From positions 1 to 64,000 of the forward strand of contig CAZWXD010000005.1 of the NCBI GenBank assembly GCA_964638035.1: 64,000 nt of DNA, given 5' to 3'. Under the pieces are notes generated by a model. The model did no database searches and was not told the origin of the DNA. It worked only from the letters and a program-made list of their open reading frames with translations. The position numbers were made by a program, and so were the translations under genes. This DNA comes from JAGGAG01 sp964638035 (lineage in GTDB: Bacteria > Gemmatimonadota > Gemmatimonadetes > Gemmatimonadales > GWC2-71-9). Below, piece after piece: positions 23,267 to 31,455 of this stretch (position 1 is the stretch's first letter; each line of letters starts with the position of its first letter).

Positions 23267-24352
23267 TCAGGCGGCGCGCTTCGGGTTGGCCAGGATGCGC
23301 ACGACGTTCAGGTTGTCGAGGCTGTCGAGGACGAGGTCCGGCGCGACGCCGTAGTCAATGAGGCAGGCGATCTCGTCCACGCCGACCGCCTCCACCCGGT
23401 CAACCATGTCGAGGCACTTCTCGCGCGACCCGAAGAGCCCGCTCATGTGGAAGTACTTCTCGAACGAGGCATCGAGCACGTCCTCGAGCAGCTCGGGCGT
23501 GACATCCTCCAGGCGGATGTTCTCCGGGTTCTGCAGGAAGGGCACCGAGGCCAGGTGCCGCGAGGCCAGGTCGAGCGAGCCCATCAGGTAGCGCTTCATC
23601 GGCTGGCGCACGATCGCGTGCACCTCGTCGTCGTCCTCGCCCACGAAGGTGTGCAGCATCAGCGTCACGATGCCGTGGCCCGGGTGCCCGGCCTGCTGCC
23701 AGGCCTCCCGGTACACGGCGACCTTCTCCGCGAGCCCCTCGAGCGACTGGCCCAGCAGGTGGGTCAGCAGGTGCGCCCCGATCTCGCCTGCCATGCGGAA
23801 GGTGTCGGGATTCCCCGCCGCCGTGACCCAGATGGGCACTTCCTTCTGCACCGGTCGCGGCAGCGTCCGGACCTCGACCTCCCGGCCCTGCGGGTTGACC
23901 ACGCGGTGCGCCTCCCCGCGCCACAGCCGCCGGAGGATGTCGATGTTCTCGGCGAACACGTCCTTGCGCCGGTCGAACTTGTCCTGGCTCTGCGAGATCA
24001 CGAAGTCGTTGGGCACCCAGCCACACGCCACCCCGAGCCCGACCCGGCCGCCGGACAGGTTGTCCACCACCGACCACTCCTCCGCCACGCGGATCGGGTC
24101 GTGCAGCGGCAGGACCACGCTGCCGGCACAGAGTTGCACGTGCTCCGTCCGGGCCGCCAGCGCCGCCGAGAGGATCGACGGGTTGGGCGAGAGGCCGCCG
24201 AAGCTGTGGAAGTGCCGCTCCGGCATCCACAGGCGCACGAAGCCATGGCGGTCCGCCCACTCGGCGCTCTGGAGGATCAGGCGGTACTTCGCTGGTTCCT
24301 GCTCGGCCGGTTCGTGGTTGGCGAAGTAGTAGAGGCTGAACTGCATGGCCAT
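23267..24352 (-). CDS. Luciferase-like flavin monooxygenase, MupA/Atu3635 type
   Basis: A 361-residue single-domain LLM-class oxidoreductase. The start FSLYYFANHEP, then RLWMPERHFHSFGGLSPNPSILSAALAART, and SGGRVGLGVACGWVPNDFV are typical of the MupA/Atu3635 subfamily, best known as a domain inside NRPS/PKS assembly lines. Here it stands alone, with no NRPS or PKS genes nearby. It would use reduced flavin and O2 to oxidise an unknown substrate. ATG 24352 has GGGAGA upstream; a second ATG two codons later is possible. Confidence 0.87.
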   Translation of the reverse strand: MAMQFSLYYFANHEPAEQEPAKYRLILQSAEWADRHGFVRLWMPERHFHSFGGLSPNPSILSAALAARTEHVQLCAGSVVLPLHDPIRVAEEWSVVDNLSGGRVGLGVACGWVPNDFVISQSQDKFDRRKDVFAENIDILRRLWRGEAHRVVNPQGREVEVRTLPRPVQKEVPIWVTAAGNPDTFRMAGEIGAHLLTHLLGQSLEGLAEKVAVYREAWQQAGHPGHGIVTLMLHTFVGEDDDEVHAIVRQPMKRYLMGSLDLASRHLASVPFLQNPENIRLEDVTPELLEDVLDASFEKYFHMSGLFGSREKCLDMVDRVEAVGVDEIACLIDYGVAPDLVLDSLDNLNVVRILANPKRAA

Positions 24353-24424
24353 GATGGGATATCTCCCGGGGACTCGGCGCGCGCGATGAACCGGACAAGG
24401 AGAAGGTAAGCGCCGGCGCGCGCA

Positions 24425-24497
24425 TGAGGGCGCTGGGACTCGAACCCAGAACCTAGGGCTTAAAAGGCCCGTGCTCTACCAGTTGAGCTACGCCCCC
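24425..24497 (-). tRNA. tRNA-Lys (anticodon UUU)
   Basis: Read on the minus strand, the acceptor arm GGGGGCG pairs with CGCCCTC (one G-U). The D arm AGCTCAACTGGTAGAGC, the anticodon stem GGGC/GCCC with loop CTTTTAA (anticodon TTT) and the T arm CTGGGTTCGAGTCCCAG are all intact. The discriminator base is A. The CCA end is not encoded. Confidence 0.95.
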
Positions 24498-24592
24498 TCG
24501 AGCCGGGAATATAGGGCCACGTGGGCACTGCGTCCTCCTGCCCTGACCTCCCATCCTTACCTGACCCGAAATTCGGACGCATACTGTCACCT

Positions 24593-25573
24593 ATGCCCCT
24601 TGGCACGCAGGAGCCCGTCTTCTTCCTGGGCAGCGTTCCCTTCACGTGGCAGGACGTGCGGGCCCACGCAGTCGTCACCGGCGCGTGGGCTGGACTGGAG
24701 CAGGCCGCCAGGGAGGGCGTTGCCTGTGAACGCCTGGCCGATGAGGGCGACGAGGAGGTGGACGAGGATGCCATCGAGGCCGCCGCCGAGGAGTTCCGCT
24801 ACGAGCGGGACCTGGTCACGGCAGACGAGATGGAGGCATGGCTCGCGCGGCAGGGCCTGAGCGCGGAAGAGTGGATGGGGTACATCAGGCGGACGTGGCT
24901 GCTGGCGGAGTGGGAAGGGCGACTCGGGGAGATCGCGGCGAGCCACGTGGTGGACGACGCGCAGGTGGCCCGCGCCCTGGAGGTGGACCTGTGCTGCAGC
25001 GGCGGCCGGGTGGAGCTAGCCCGGCGGCTGGCGCAGGACGTGGCGGCGGCAGCGGCCAGTGGATTGGTCGCCACGGCAGGAGACGCGTCCGCTCGAGACA
25101 TGGCGCGCATCCGGGCGGGTGCGGACGCGTACCGGGAGTCGGTGGCGACCGCCGAAGCCGTGGCACGAGCGGTGAGTGGCGCGCCGGTGGACTGGATTCG
25201 GGTGGAGTGCCAGGTGCTGGCGTTCCGTGACGAGCACGAGGCACGGGAAGCCGTGCTGTGCGTCCGGGAGGACGGGGTGGACCTGGCACTGCTTGCCCGC
25301 GACGCGCGGCGCGAGGTGCAGGAGGTCGCGTTCTTCCTGGCCGACATCGAGCCGGACCATCGGGCGCCGTTCCTGAGTGCACGGGTCGGTGAGGTGGTGG
25401 GCCCCCTCCTGGAAGGTGACCAGTACGCGATCTACCAGGTCACCGCGAAGGTCCTTCCGGAACCCGGCGACCCGGACGTGGCCGAACGCGCGCGTGCAGC
25501 CATCGTGGCCCGGCACCTCGAGGCCGAAGTGAACCACCGGGTGCATTGGCATGCGGACGTCCCGGCCCAGTAG
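24593..25573 (+). CDS. PpiC-related putative peptide maturation protein
   Basis: A 326-residue, acidic, helical protein with no signal peptide. The N-terminal two thirds resemble the chaperone region of SurA/PpiC-type prolyl isomerases. The C-terminal part, with LSARVGEVVGPLLEGDQYAIYQVTAK, has the parvulin-like G-P-x-x-x-x-x-Y-x-I-x-x-V pattern. It fits the PpiC-related family described as putative peptide maturation system proteins, which occur beside C39 ABC exporters. It lies directly before, and overlaps by 23 bases, such an exporter. Core peptide B at 31456 is proline-rich, a possible substrate (inference). A CATACT -10 at 24580-24585 would put transcription start at or next to the ATG, so the mRNA may be leaderless. 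Confidence 0.75.
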   Translation: MPLGTQEPVFFLGSVPFTWQDVRAHAVVTGAWAGLEQAAREGVACERLADEGDEEVDEDAIEAAAEEFRYERDLVTADEMEAWLARQGLSAEEWMGYIRRTWLLAEWEGRLGEIAASHVVDDAQVARALEVDLCCSGGRVELARRLAQDVAAAAASGLVATAGDASARDMARIRAGADAYRESVATAEAVARAVSGAPVDWIRVECQVLAFRDEHEAREAVLCVREDGVDLALLARDARREVQEVAFFLADIEPDHRAPFLSARVGEVVGPLLEGDQYAIYQVTAKVLPEPGDPDVAERARAAIVARHLEAEVNHRVHWHADVPAQ

Positions 25574-28500
25574 CAGTGCCCCACTGACGGCGGACCCGGT
25601 CCTCCGGGGCATTCCCGTCCTCGGCTACCTGCCCGTGGATGTGCGGGAGCTGGTGCTCGCCAGCTTTGAGCCGGTGTCGTACACCTTCGGCCAGGTGGTG
25701 GTCAGCGAGGGCGAGCCTTCGGACGCGCTCTACGTGGTGGTGAGTGGGCGTGCCCGCCTGGTGAAGCGGGGCGAGAACGGCGACGACCTGAGTGTCGGCG
25801 CGCTCAAGGCCGGCGACGTCTTTGGCGAGGGCGGGTTCCTGGGCGAGGGCACCCACCCCGTCTCGGTCCGGGCCAGCACCGACCTGGAGCTGCTGCGCCT
25901 CGACCGGTCGGTGTTCGACGCACTGCTCAAGCGTCGGCCCGAGGTTCGTGACTTCTTCGAACTGCAGGCCCGCCACCGGCACCTCCAGCTCTTCTTCCGC
26001 CAGTTCACCGACCTCGCCAACCTCCCTCCCGAAGCGCTGGGGGCGCTCCTGCGCGAGCTGGAGCCCGTCAACGTCGAGGCAAGGGCGGTGGTCTACGCCG
26101 AGGGCGACGAACCCGGCCCCATGTACGTGGTGGAGGAGGGGCGCTGCCGCGTGCATGTGGGCGTGGATGGCCGGCGCCGCAACGTGGCCTTCCTCCGTCG
26201 CGGGGAGTTCTTCGGCGAGCGCTCCCTCTTTCACGGGGAGCGGCGCGACGCCACGGTGGAGGCGGTCACCGGGGTGCGCCTGCTGCGGCTCACGCCCGAG
26301 GCGTTCCACCGGGTGGCGGAACAGTTCCCCGACCTCAAGGAAGCCATCGAGGCGCGGTCGGCGCAGTACGACTTCCGGCACACGGCGCAGATCCCCATCG
26401 ACCTCTTCCGCGAGCTGCTGCCCGCCGAGGCCGGTGCCACCGACACGGTAAGCGATGCGCAGGTGGACCACGACTACACCCGGGCGTGGTCGATCGAGGA
26501 GTTTGCGGCCAGGGCACCGGGACGGCAGGACGGCGAGGCGGCGCGCCCGGGAACCGCCGGGACGGTGCGGGACGGGGAGGAGGGGGGGAGGGAGCCGGTG
26601 GCGTCGGCGGCGAAGGAGGCGCCGCCCCGCCCCGGCGCGAGGCGCTTCCCGCACCTCTTCCAGATCGACGAGATGGATTGTGGCGCCACGAGCCTCGCGA
26701 TCGTGTGCCGTGCGTTCGGGCGTGCGGTGAGCCTGGCGCGGATCCGGCAGCTGGTGCACACGGGCCTCGATGGCGCGAGCCTCAAGGCGATCTGTGAGGG
26801 CGCCAACGAGCTGGGCCTCGCGGCCCGGAGCGTGAAGGCGTCTCCCTCGGGCCTGGAGCAGTTGCCGCTGCCGGCGATCGTGCACTGGGGCGGCAACCAC
26901 TGGGTCGTCCTCTACGACGTGGACCCGACCCACGTCCGGGTGTCCGACCCGGCGCTGGGCAAGCGCCGGATGACACGCGACGCCTTTGCCCAGCAGTGGA
27001 CCGGCTATGCCGCCCTGTTCGACTACACCGAGCGCTTCGCCGGGAACGAGGAGGCGAAGCCCGGAATGGCCTGGCTCGCCCCCTTCTTCCGGCCCTACCG
27101 CGGGTACCTGGCCCAGGCCACCGTGCTGGCCCTCATCATCAGCCTGCTGGAGATGGTGTTCCCCGTCTTCACCCAGGTGATCGTGGACCGGGTGGTGGTG
27201 GAGCAGGACACCGGCCTGCTCAACATCCTCATCCTGGGCATGGCCGTGGTGATCGGCTTCACCCTGCTGGCGACCGTGGTGCAGCGGTACCTCCTGTCGT
27301 TCACGGCAGTCCGGATGGATGCGAAGGCGCTGGACTTCCTGACCCGCCGCCTGCTGGCGCTCCCGATGAGCTACTTCACCACCCGGCGCACGGGTGACAT
27401 CCAGCGGCGCCTGTCGGGGATCTGGCAGGTGCGCGAGTTCCTGGTGGAGCATGGCGTGGCGGCCCTCAGCGCCACCTGCCAGCTCCTCGCGGCGCTCGCG
27501 CTGATGTTCGTCTACAGCTGGGTCCTGGCGCTCGTGTTCCTGGCGACCGTGCCCCTCTTCCTCCTCCTCATGCGGTTTGCCTCGACCCGGCTCTTTCCGC
27601 TCTATGCCGAGCTGGAGGAGGCCCATGGCCGGTACCAGTCGTTCCAGATCGACGCGATCAAGGGCATCGAGACCGTCAAGGCGCTGGGAGCGGAGGGGGC
27701 CTGGCGTGAGCTGATGCTGCGGCAGTTCCACAGCGTGGCCCGCAAGCGGTTCAAGGCCGACTTCACGCTGATGAGCTATGACGGGCTCATCCACAGCGTC
27801 ACGCTGCTCTCCGTGATGTTCTTCCTGCTGGTTGGTGCCCACCAGGTAATGGCGGGGCGGATGTCGATCGGCGGGCTGGTGGCGTTCAATGCGCTCGTGG
27901 CGCTGGCCAACCAGCCGATCATGCTCCTGCTCGGGATCTGGGACAACCTGCAGGAGGTGCAGGTGCTGCTCAACCGGCTGGACGACATCCTGCAGCAGGA
28001 GCCGGAGCAGGGGCATGACCACAGCCGGCTGACGCCGGTGAAGTCGCTGGAAGGCCGCATCAGCCTGCGCCAGCTCTCGTTCCGCTACGGCGGGCCGGAG
28101 GCGCCGCCGATCCTGGAGGACGTCTCGGTGGACATCGAGCCCAACACGATGGTGGCCATCGTGGGACGGAGCGGCTCGGGCAAGACCACGCTCATCAAGT
28201 GCCTGGCCGGCCTGCTGGAGCCCACCGAGGGGACGATCCTCTACGACGGGGTGGACCTCCGGACGCTCAACTACCGGGAGTTGCGCCGGAAGATCGGGTT
28301 CGTCCTGCAGGAGAACCACCTCTTCAGCGACACCATCGCGCGCAACATCGCCTTTGGCGAGGAAGAACCCGACCTCGATGCCGTGATGTGGGCGGCGCAG
28401 GTGGCGAACGCGCGGGAGTTCGTCGAGCGCCTGCCGATGGGCTACGAGACGCGGATCGGCGAGTCGGGGCTGGCCCTCTCCGGCGGGCAGCGCCAGCGGG

Positions 28501-28784
28501 TCGCCATTGCGCGGGCCATCTACCTGCGGCCGCCGGTGCTCATCTTCGACGAGGCCACCAGTGCCCTCGACACGGAGTCGGAGCGGGCGGTGAAGGAGAA
28601 CATCGACCAGCTCCTGGAGGGCCGCACCTCCTTCGTGATTGCCCACCGGCTCAGCACGGTCCGCAACGCCGACCTCATCCTGGTGCTGGAGCGCGGCCGG
28701 CTGGTGGAGCAGGGCACCCATGAGGACCTGGTGGAGCGGCAGGGGCTCTACTACTTCCTCCTGAACCAGCAGCTCGACCTGTAG
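25551..28784 (+). CDS. cNMP-binding C39-peptidase ABC exporter
   Basis: A 1077-residue fusion. Residues about 25-145 and 155-275 are two cyclic-nucleotide-binding folds (GEPSDALYVVVSGRARLV; GDEPGPMYVVEEGRCRVHV). A low-complexity linker (about 320-360) leads to a C39 peptidase with Cys377 (DEMDCGATSLA), His450 (NHWVVLYDVD) and Asp466, spaced as in ComA/LctT. Six TM helices (about 510-790) follow, then an ABC ATPase with Walker A GRSGSGKTT (872-880), signature LSGGQRQR and LIFDEATSALD. Such proteins cut double-glycine leaders and export the core peptide. The cNMP domains suggest allosteric gating, but no cyclase is encoded nearby. Confidence 0.95.
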   Translation: MRTSRPSSSAPLTADPVLRGIPVLGYLPVDVRELVLASFEPVSYTFGQVVVSEGEPSDALYVVVSGRARLVKRGENGDDLSVGALKAGDVFGEGGFLGEGTHPVSVRASTDLELLRLDRSVFDALLKRRPEVRDFFELQARHRHLQLFFRQFTDLANLPPEALGALLRELEPVNVEARAVVYAEGDEPGPMYVVEEGRCRVHVGVDGRRRNVAFLRRGEFFGERSLFHGERRDATVEAVTGVRLLRLTPEAFHRVAEQFPDLKEAIEARSAQYDFRHTAQIPIDLFRELLPAEAGATDTVSDAQVDHDYTRAWSIEEFAARAPGRQDGEAARPGTAGTVRDGEEGGREPVASAAKEAPPRPGARRFPHLFQIDEMDCGATSLAIVCRAFGRAVSLARIRQLVHTGLDGASLKAICEGANELGLAARSVKASPSGLEQLPLPAIVHWGGNHWVVLYDVDPTHVRVSDPALGKRRMTRDAFAQQWTGYAALFDYTERFAGNEEAKPGMAWLAPFFRPYRGYLAQATVLALIISLLEMVFPVFTQVIVDRVVVEQDTGLLNILILGMAVVIGFTLLATVVQRYLLSFTAVRMDAKALDFLTRRLLALPMSYFTTRRTGDIQRRLSGIWQVREFLVEHGVAALSATCQLLAALALMFVYSWVLALVFLATVPLFLLLMRFASTRLFPLYAELEEAHGRYQSFQIDAIKGIETVKALGAEGAWRELMLRQFHSVARKRFKADFTLMSYDGLIHSVTLLSVMFFLLVGAHQVMAGRMSIGGLVAFNALVALANQPIMLLLGIWDNLQEVQVLLNRLDDILQQEPEQGHDHSRLTPVKSLEGRISLRQLSFRYGGPEAPPILEDVSVDIEPNTMVAIVGRSGSGKTTLIKCLAGLLEPTEGTILYDGVDLRTLNYRELRRKIGFVLQENHLFSDTIARNIAFGEEEPDLDAVMWAAQVANAREFVERLPMGYETRIGESGLALSGGQRQRVAIARAIYLRPPVLIFDEATSALDTESERAVKENIDQLLEGRTSFVIAHRLSTVRNADLILVLERGRLVEQGTHEDLVERQGLYYFLLNQQLDL

Positions 28785-28797
28785 CCGGGCGACCGCC

Positions 28798-30006
28798 ATG
28801 GCCGACGACGACTACCTCGACACCGACCCGCCCCACTGGGCGGCGCGTGCGCTGGCGCTGGTGACCATCGCGCTCGCGGTGGTGGTGCTCCTGGCCGCCA
28901 TCGTGGTGCACGTGCCCGAAACCGTGACCGGGCGGTTCACCCTGGTGCCGGTGCGTGGCGCCGACCCGGTGCGCACGCTGCGCGACGGCGTCGTGACCGC
29001 CGTGCGCGCCATGGATGGCGACTCGGTGGCCCGGGGGGCACCGCTCTTCGTGGTCCGCTCCGCGGCCCTCGCCGACCGCAGCGCTGACCGGCTGAGCTTC
29101 GAGAGCCAGCGCCGCGGGAGCGAGGCCCGGCTCGCCATCCTCGAGGGCCAGTACCGGATCCAGCTCCGGGCCGATTCGGCGGAGGAGCGCCGCCTGCGGA
29201 CACGGGTCGCCTACCTCGAGCGACAGGCGGCTTCCCGGACGCGCCGGCTCGGCCTCCTCCGCGAGATCGCCGACAGCTCGGCTGCCGGCGCCACGCGCGG
29301 CTCCATCGGCCGCTTCGAGGCCAGTCGCCTGGAGTTCGACGCCCAGAGCCTGGCCGAAGAGGTGGATGGCACGGCCCAGGAGCTGGCCGAGGTGCGCGCC
29401 GACCTCGTCCGGCTCGACTCGGACCGCCGCCAGCGCGACCTCGACCACCGGGAGGCGCGTCGCGCGCTGGAGGAGATGATCGAGACGGCCGCCATCCGGG
29501 CCAGCTCGCTCCGGAGTGGCCTGGCCAACATCACCGACTCGGGGGTCGTGCTCAATGCGCCCTGCACCGGCACGGTACTCCGGCTGCGCGTGAAGGCGCC
29601 GGGGGCGGTGGTGCCGGAAGGTGCCATCCTGGGCGAGGTGGCGTGTCGTGGCGAGCTGCTGCAGGCCGAGCTGGACGTACCGGAGTCGGGCGTGCCGTTC
29701 ATCCAGGCTGGGCAGGCGGTGAAGCTGCGCTTTGATGCCTTCCCCTACCAGCGTTATGGTGTGCGCTTCGGCTCGGTGCGGTGGCTCGGTCCCGCGGGGA
29801 TCGACGTGGCGCACGACAGCAGTGCCTTCCGTGCGCTGGTGTCCCTCCGCGACAGCGCCATTCGCGTGCGTGGGCGGATGCGCCCGCTCCTGGCCGGCAT
29901 GGGGGGGGAGGCCGATATCGTGGTGGGCCGCCGCTCGGTGGTGAGCTTCGCGTTCGAGCCGATCCGGGCGCTCCGCGAGTCCTTTGCGGAGGTGCCGGCC
30001 CGGTGA
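28798..30006 (+). CDS. HlyD-family periplasmic adaptor of the peptide exporter
   Basis: A 402-residue membrane fusion protein. One TM helix (about 18-42) is followed by a split lipoyl domain (VRTLRDGVVTAVRAMDGDSVARGAPL; VVLNAPCTGTVLRLRVKAPGAVVPEGA) interrupted by a long coiled-coil hairpin (about 95-235). A beta-barrel (LDVPESGVPFIQAGQAVKLRFDAFPYQRYG) ends the protein. It links the inner-membrane exporter to an outer-membrane channel; no TolC is encoded here. It starts 13 bases after the exporter stop and overlaps the activator gene in GTGA. Confidence 0.92.
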   Translation: MADDDYLDTDPPHWAARALALVTIALAVVVLLAAIVVHVPETVTGRFTLVPVRGADPVRTLRDGVVTAVRAMDGDSVARGAPLFVVRSAALADRSADRLSFESQRRGSEARLAILEGQYRIQLRADSAEERRLRTRVAYLERQAASRTRRLGLLREIADSSAAGATRGSIGRFEASRLEFDAQSLAEEVDGTAQELAEVRADLVRLDSDRRQRDLDHREARRALEEMIETAAIRASSLRSGLANITDSGVVLNAPCTGTVLRLRVKAPGAVVPEGAILGEVACRGELLQAELDVPESGVPFIQAGQAVKLRFDAFPYQRYGVRFGSVRWLGPAGIDVAHDSSAFRALVSLRDSAIRVRGRMRPLLAGMGGEADIVVGRRSVVSFAFEPIRALRESFAEVPAR

Positions 30007-30983
30007 GCCCGCACGGGGGCGCCCCGCGCCACGAGTGGCACCACACGCTGGACGACTTCCGGAGCGAGGACGAGGCGATGGCCACCTGCCTGGGCCTGGC
30101 CCGCCTCGCCGCCCGTACCGACATCCCCATCCTGGTCCTGGGCGAGACCGGTACCGGCAAGACCATGCTGGCGAGTGCCATCCACAACTCGTCGCGCCGC
30201 GCCCAGGCGCCCTTCATCAGCTTCAATGCCTCGGCGCTGAGCGACACCCTGCTCGACAGCCAGCTCTTCGGGCACGAGAAGGGCGCGTTCACCGGGGCCA
30301 TCCGGCGCGTCAAGGGCAAGTTCGAGCAGGCCGACGGCGGCACGCTCTTCCTCGACGAGATCGCGGACATGAGCCAGCCGGGGCAGGCCAAGATCCTCCG
30401 CGCGGTGGAGTACGGGGAGTTCGAGCGCCTGGGGAGCGAAACCCTCGAGCATGCCGACGTCCGGCTCGTCAGCGCCACGCACCTCCCGCTGCACCGGTAC
30501 CTCGAGACCGACCACTTCCGGAAGGACCTGTTCTACCGCATCAGTGGCATCACGCTCCACCTCCCACCCCTGCGGGAGCGGCCGCACGACCTCCGCACGA
30601 TCGTGGCGCGCGCCATTCACACAGCGGCCCAGGCCCAGGGAAAGGAGATCATCGGCCTCGATCGTGCGGCGGCCGAGGCGCTCTTCGAGTATCCCTGGCC
30701 GGGCAACCTCCGCCAGCTGCAGCGGGTGATTGATACCGCCGTGGCCATCACCGACGGCTCGGTAGTGGGGCTGGACGCGCTCCTGCTGGAGGACGCCGAG
30801 GCGGAACGGCCGGCGCCGGGGTGGGCGGCACCGGCGAGTGCGGATGCGGGGGACCTGAGCCTGCGTGCCGCCGAACAACGGCATGTCCGCGCGGTCCTGG
30901 AGCGCTTCAAGGGGAACAAGCGCCGGACCGCGAAGGCGCTGGGCCTCTCGCGCTCGACGCTCGACCGGAAGCTCCACACGTAG
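30003..30983 (+). CDS. Sigma-54 enhancer-binding activator without sensory domain
   Basis: A 326-residue AAA+ activator. Only about 20 residues precede the central domain, so there is no receiver, GAF or PAS module, as in PspF. Walker A GETGTGKT (47-54), the sigma-54-contacting loop GAFTGA (94-99), Walker B GGTLFLDEIAD and the R-finger region FRKDLFYRISG are present. The C-terminus is a Fis-type helix-turn-helix (RFKGNKRRTAKALGLSRSTLDRKL). GTG 30003 overlaps the adaptor stop. It should act on the -24/-12 promoter at 31134. With no sensor of its own, control may come through a partner protein or expression level. Confidence 0.93.
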   Translation: MSPHGGAPRHEWHHTLDDFRSEDEAMATCLGLARLAARTDIPILVLGETGTGKTMLASAIHNSSRRAQAPFISFNASALSDTLLDSQLFGHEKGAFTGAIRRVKGKFEQADGGTLFLDEIADMSQPGQAKILRAVEYGEFERLGSETLEHADVRLVSATHLPLHRYLETDHFRKDLFYRISGITLHLPPLRERPHDLRTIVARAIHTAAQAQGKEIIGLDRAAAEALFEYPWPGNLRQLQRVIDTAVAITDGSVVGLDALLLEDAEAERPAPGWAAPASADAGDLSLRAAEQRHVRAVLERFKGNKRRTAKALGLSRSTLDRKLHT

Positions 30984-31016
30984 CTGGTGCCGGCGCTGAT
31001 GGTGCGGGGACAGGGC

Positions 31017-31063
31017 CATGGTACCGGAACAGGACCAGCACCCGGTATCGATTCGGGACCATG
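31017..31063. promoter_or_regulatory. Inverted-repeat enhancer (UAS) candidate
   Basis: CATGGTACCGGAAC (31017-31030) and the inverted GATTCGGGACCATG (31050-31063) match in 11 of 14 positions. Nested within is GGTACCGG with inverted CCGGTATC. A related direct copy, GGGGACAGGGCCA at about 31006, resembles CGGAACAGGACCA at about 31024. The block centres about 95 bases before the -24 element, a normal enhancer distance for sigma-54 activators. Confidence 0.5.
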
Positions 31064-31133
31064 TCGTCGGCCTGCGGACGGGCAGCCTTCCCGAAGTGGT
31101 TGCACTGCGGTCACTTCGCTGCGGCGTGCAGCG

Positions 31134-31150
31134 CGGCACGCGCGTTGCCA
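31134..31150 (+). promoter_or_regulatory. Sigma-54 (-24/-12) promoter
   Basis: CGGCACG-cgcg-TTGCC matches the consensus TGGCACG-N4-TTGCW at all but the first and last positions. The invariant GG (31135-31136) and GC (31147-31148) are separated by the required 10 bases. Transcription would begin near 31160, leaving a leader of about 53 bases before the first peptide gene. The upstream neighbour encodes a GAFTGA activator. Confidence 0.72.
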
Positions 31151-31212
31151 TTCCGCGGGCGTCGTTCGTTCACCGCTGCTCCCGCTGGTACCTGTTCCGT
31201 CCGGAGGATGTC

Positions 31213-31386
31213 ATGAGAAAGAAGATCAGCGACCTCAAGACTCGCAGCATCTCGAGCGCCAAGGCCAAGAGCGTGAAGGGTGGGGCGAAGGCGGGCGCCT
31301 CGCTGCGCACCAGCGCAGCCCTGCGGGCCAAGCCCTCCGCCAAGCTCGGAGCCGCCCGCATGAGCGCCGCCCGGGCACGTCCGTAA
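31213..31386 (+). CDS. Double-glycine leader peptide A (secreted peptide precursor)
   Basis: A 57-residue precursor. The leader (1-24) begins MRKKISDLKTRSISS and ends S-V-K-G-G, the classic cleavage site of C39 exporters. The predicted core (25-57) has 33 residues made mainly of Ala, Ser, Arg and Lys (8 Lys/Arg, no Asp or Glu, no Cys), so it would be a strongly cationic peptide. The GGAGG ribosome site at 31203 is strong, and the gene lies about 53 bases after the predicted sigma-54 transcription start. No Cys or modification-enzyme gene argues for lanthionines or thiazoles. Antimicrobial or signalling activity is inference. Confidence 0.82.
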   Translation: MRKKISDLKTRSISSAKAKSVKGGAKAGASLRTSAALRAKPSAKLGAARMSAARARP

Positions 31387-31395
31387 GCGGAACGA

Positions 31396-31425
31396 GGGGG
31401 ACCCGCCCATCCGGGCAGGTCCCCC
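31396..31425 (+). terminator. Strong hairpin between the two peptide genes (attenuator?)
   Basis: GGGGGACC-C-GCCC, loop ATCC, then GGGC-A-GGTCCCCC: a 13-position stem with one mismatch. It starts 9 bases after the stop of peptide A. No T tract follows, so it may be a partial terminator or an mRNA-stabilising 3' structure that makes peptide A more abundant than peptide B. Confidence 0.6.
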
Positions 31426-31455
31426 ACTCCCCCACACATCACCACAGCGAAACCC

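Noticed and set aside
24520..24545. Second sigma-54 promoter before the PpiC-related gene
   Set aside because: TGGGCAC resembles a -24 element, but no GC occurs at the required 10-base distance.
25440..28799. Very long open frame antisense to the ABC exporter
   Set aside because: The plus-strand frame encodes an intact C39 exporter with all motifs; the antisense frame is open because of the GC-rich third-position bias and has no recognisable domain.
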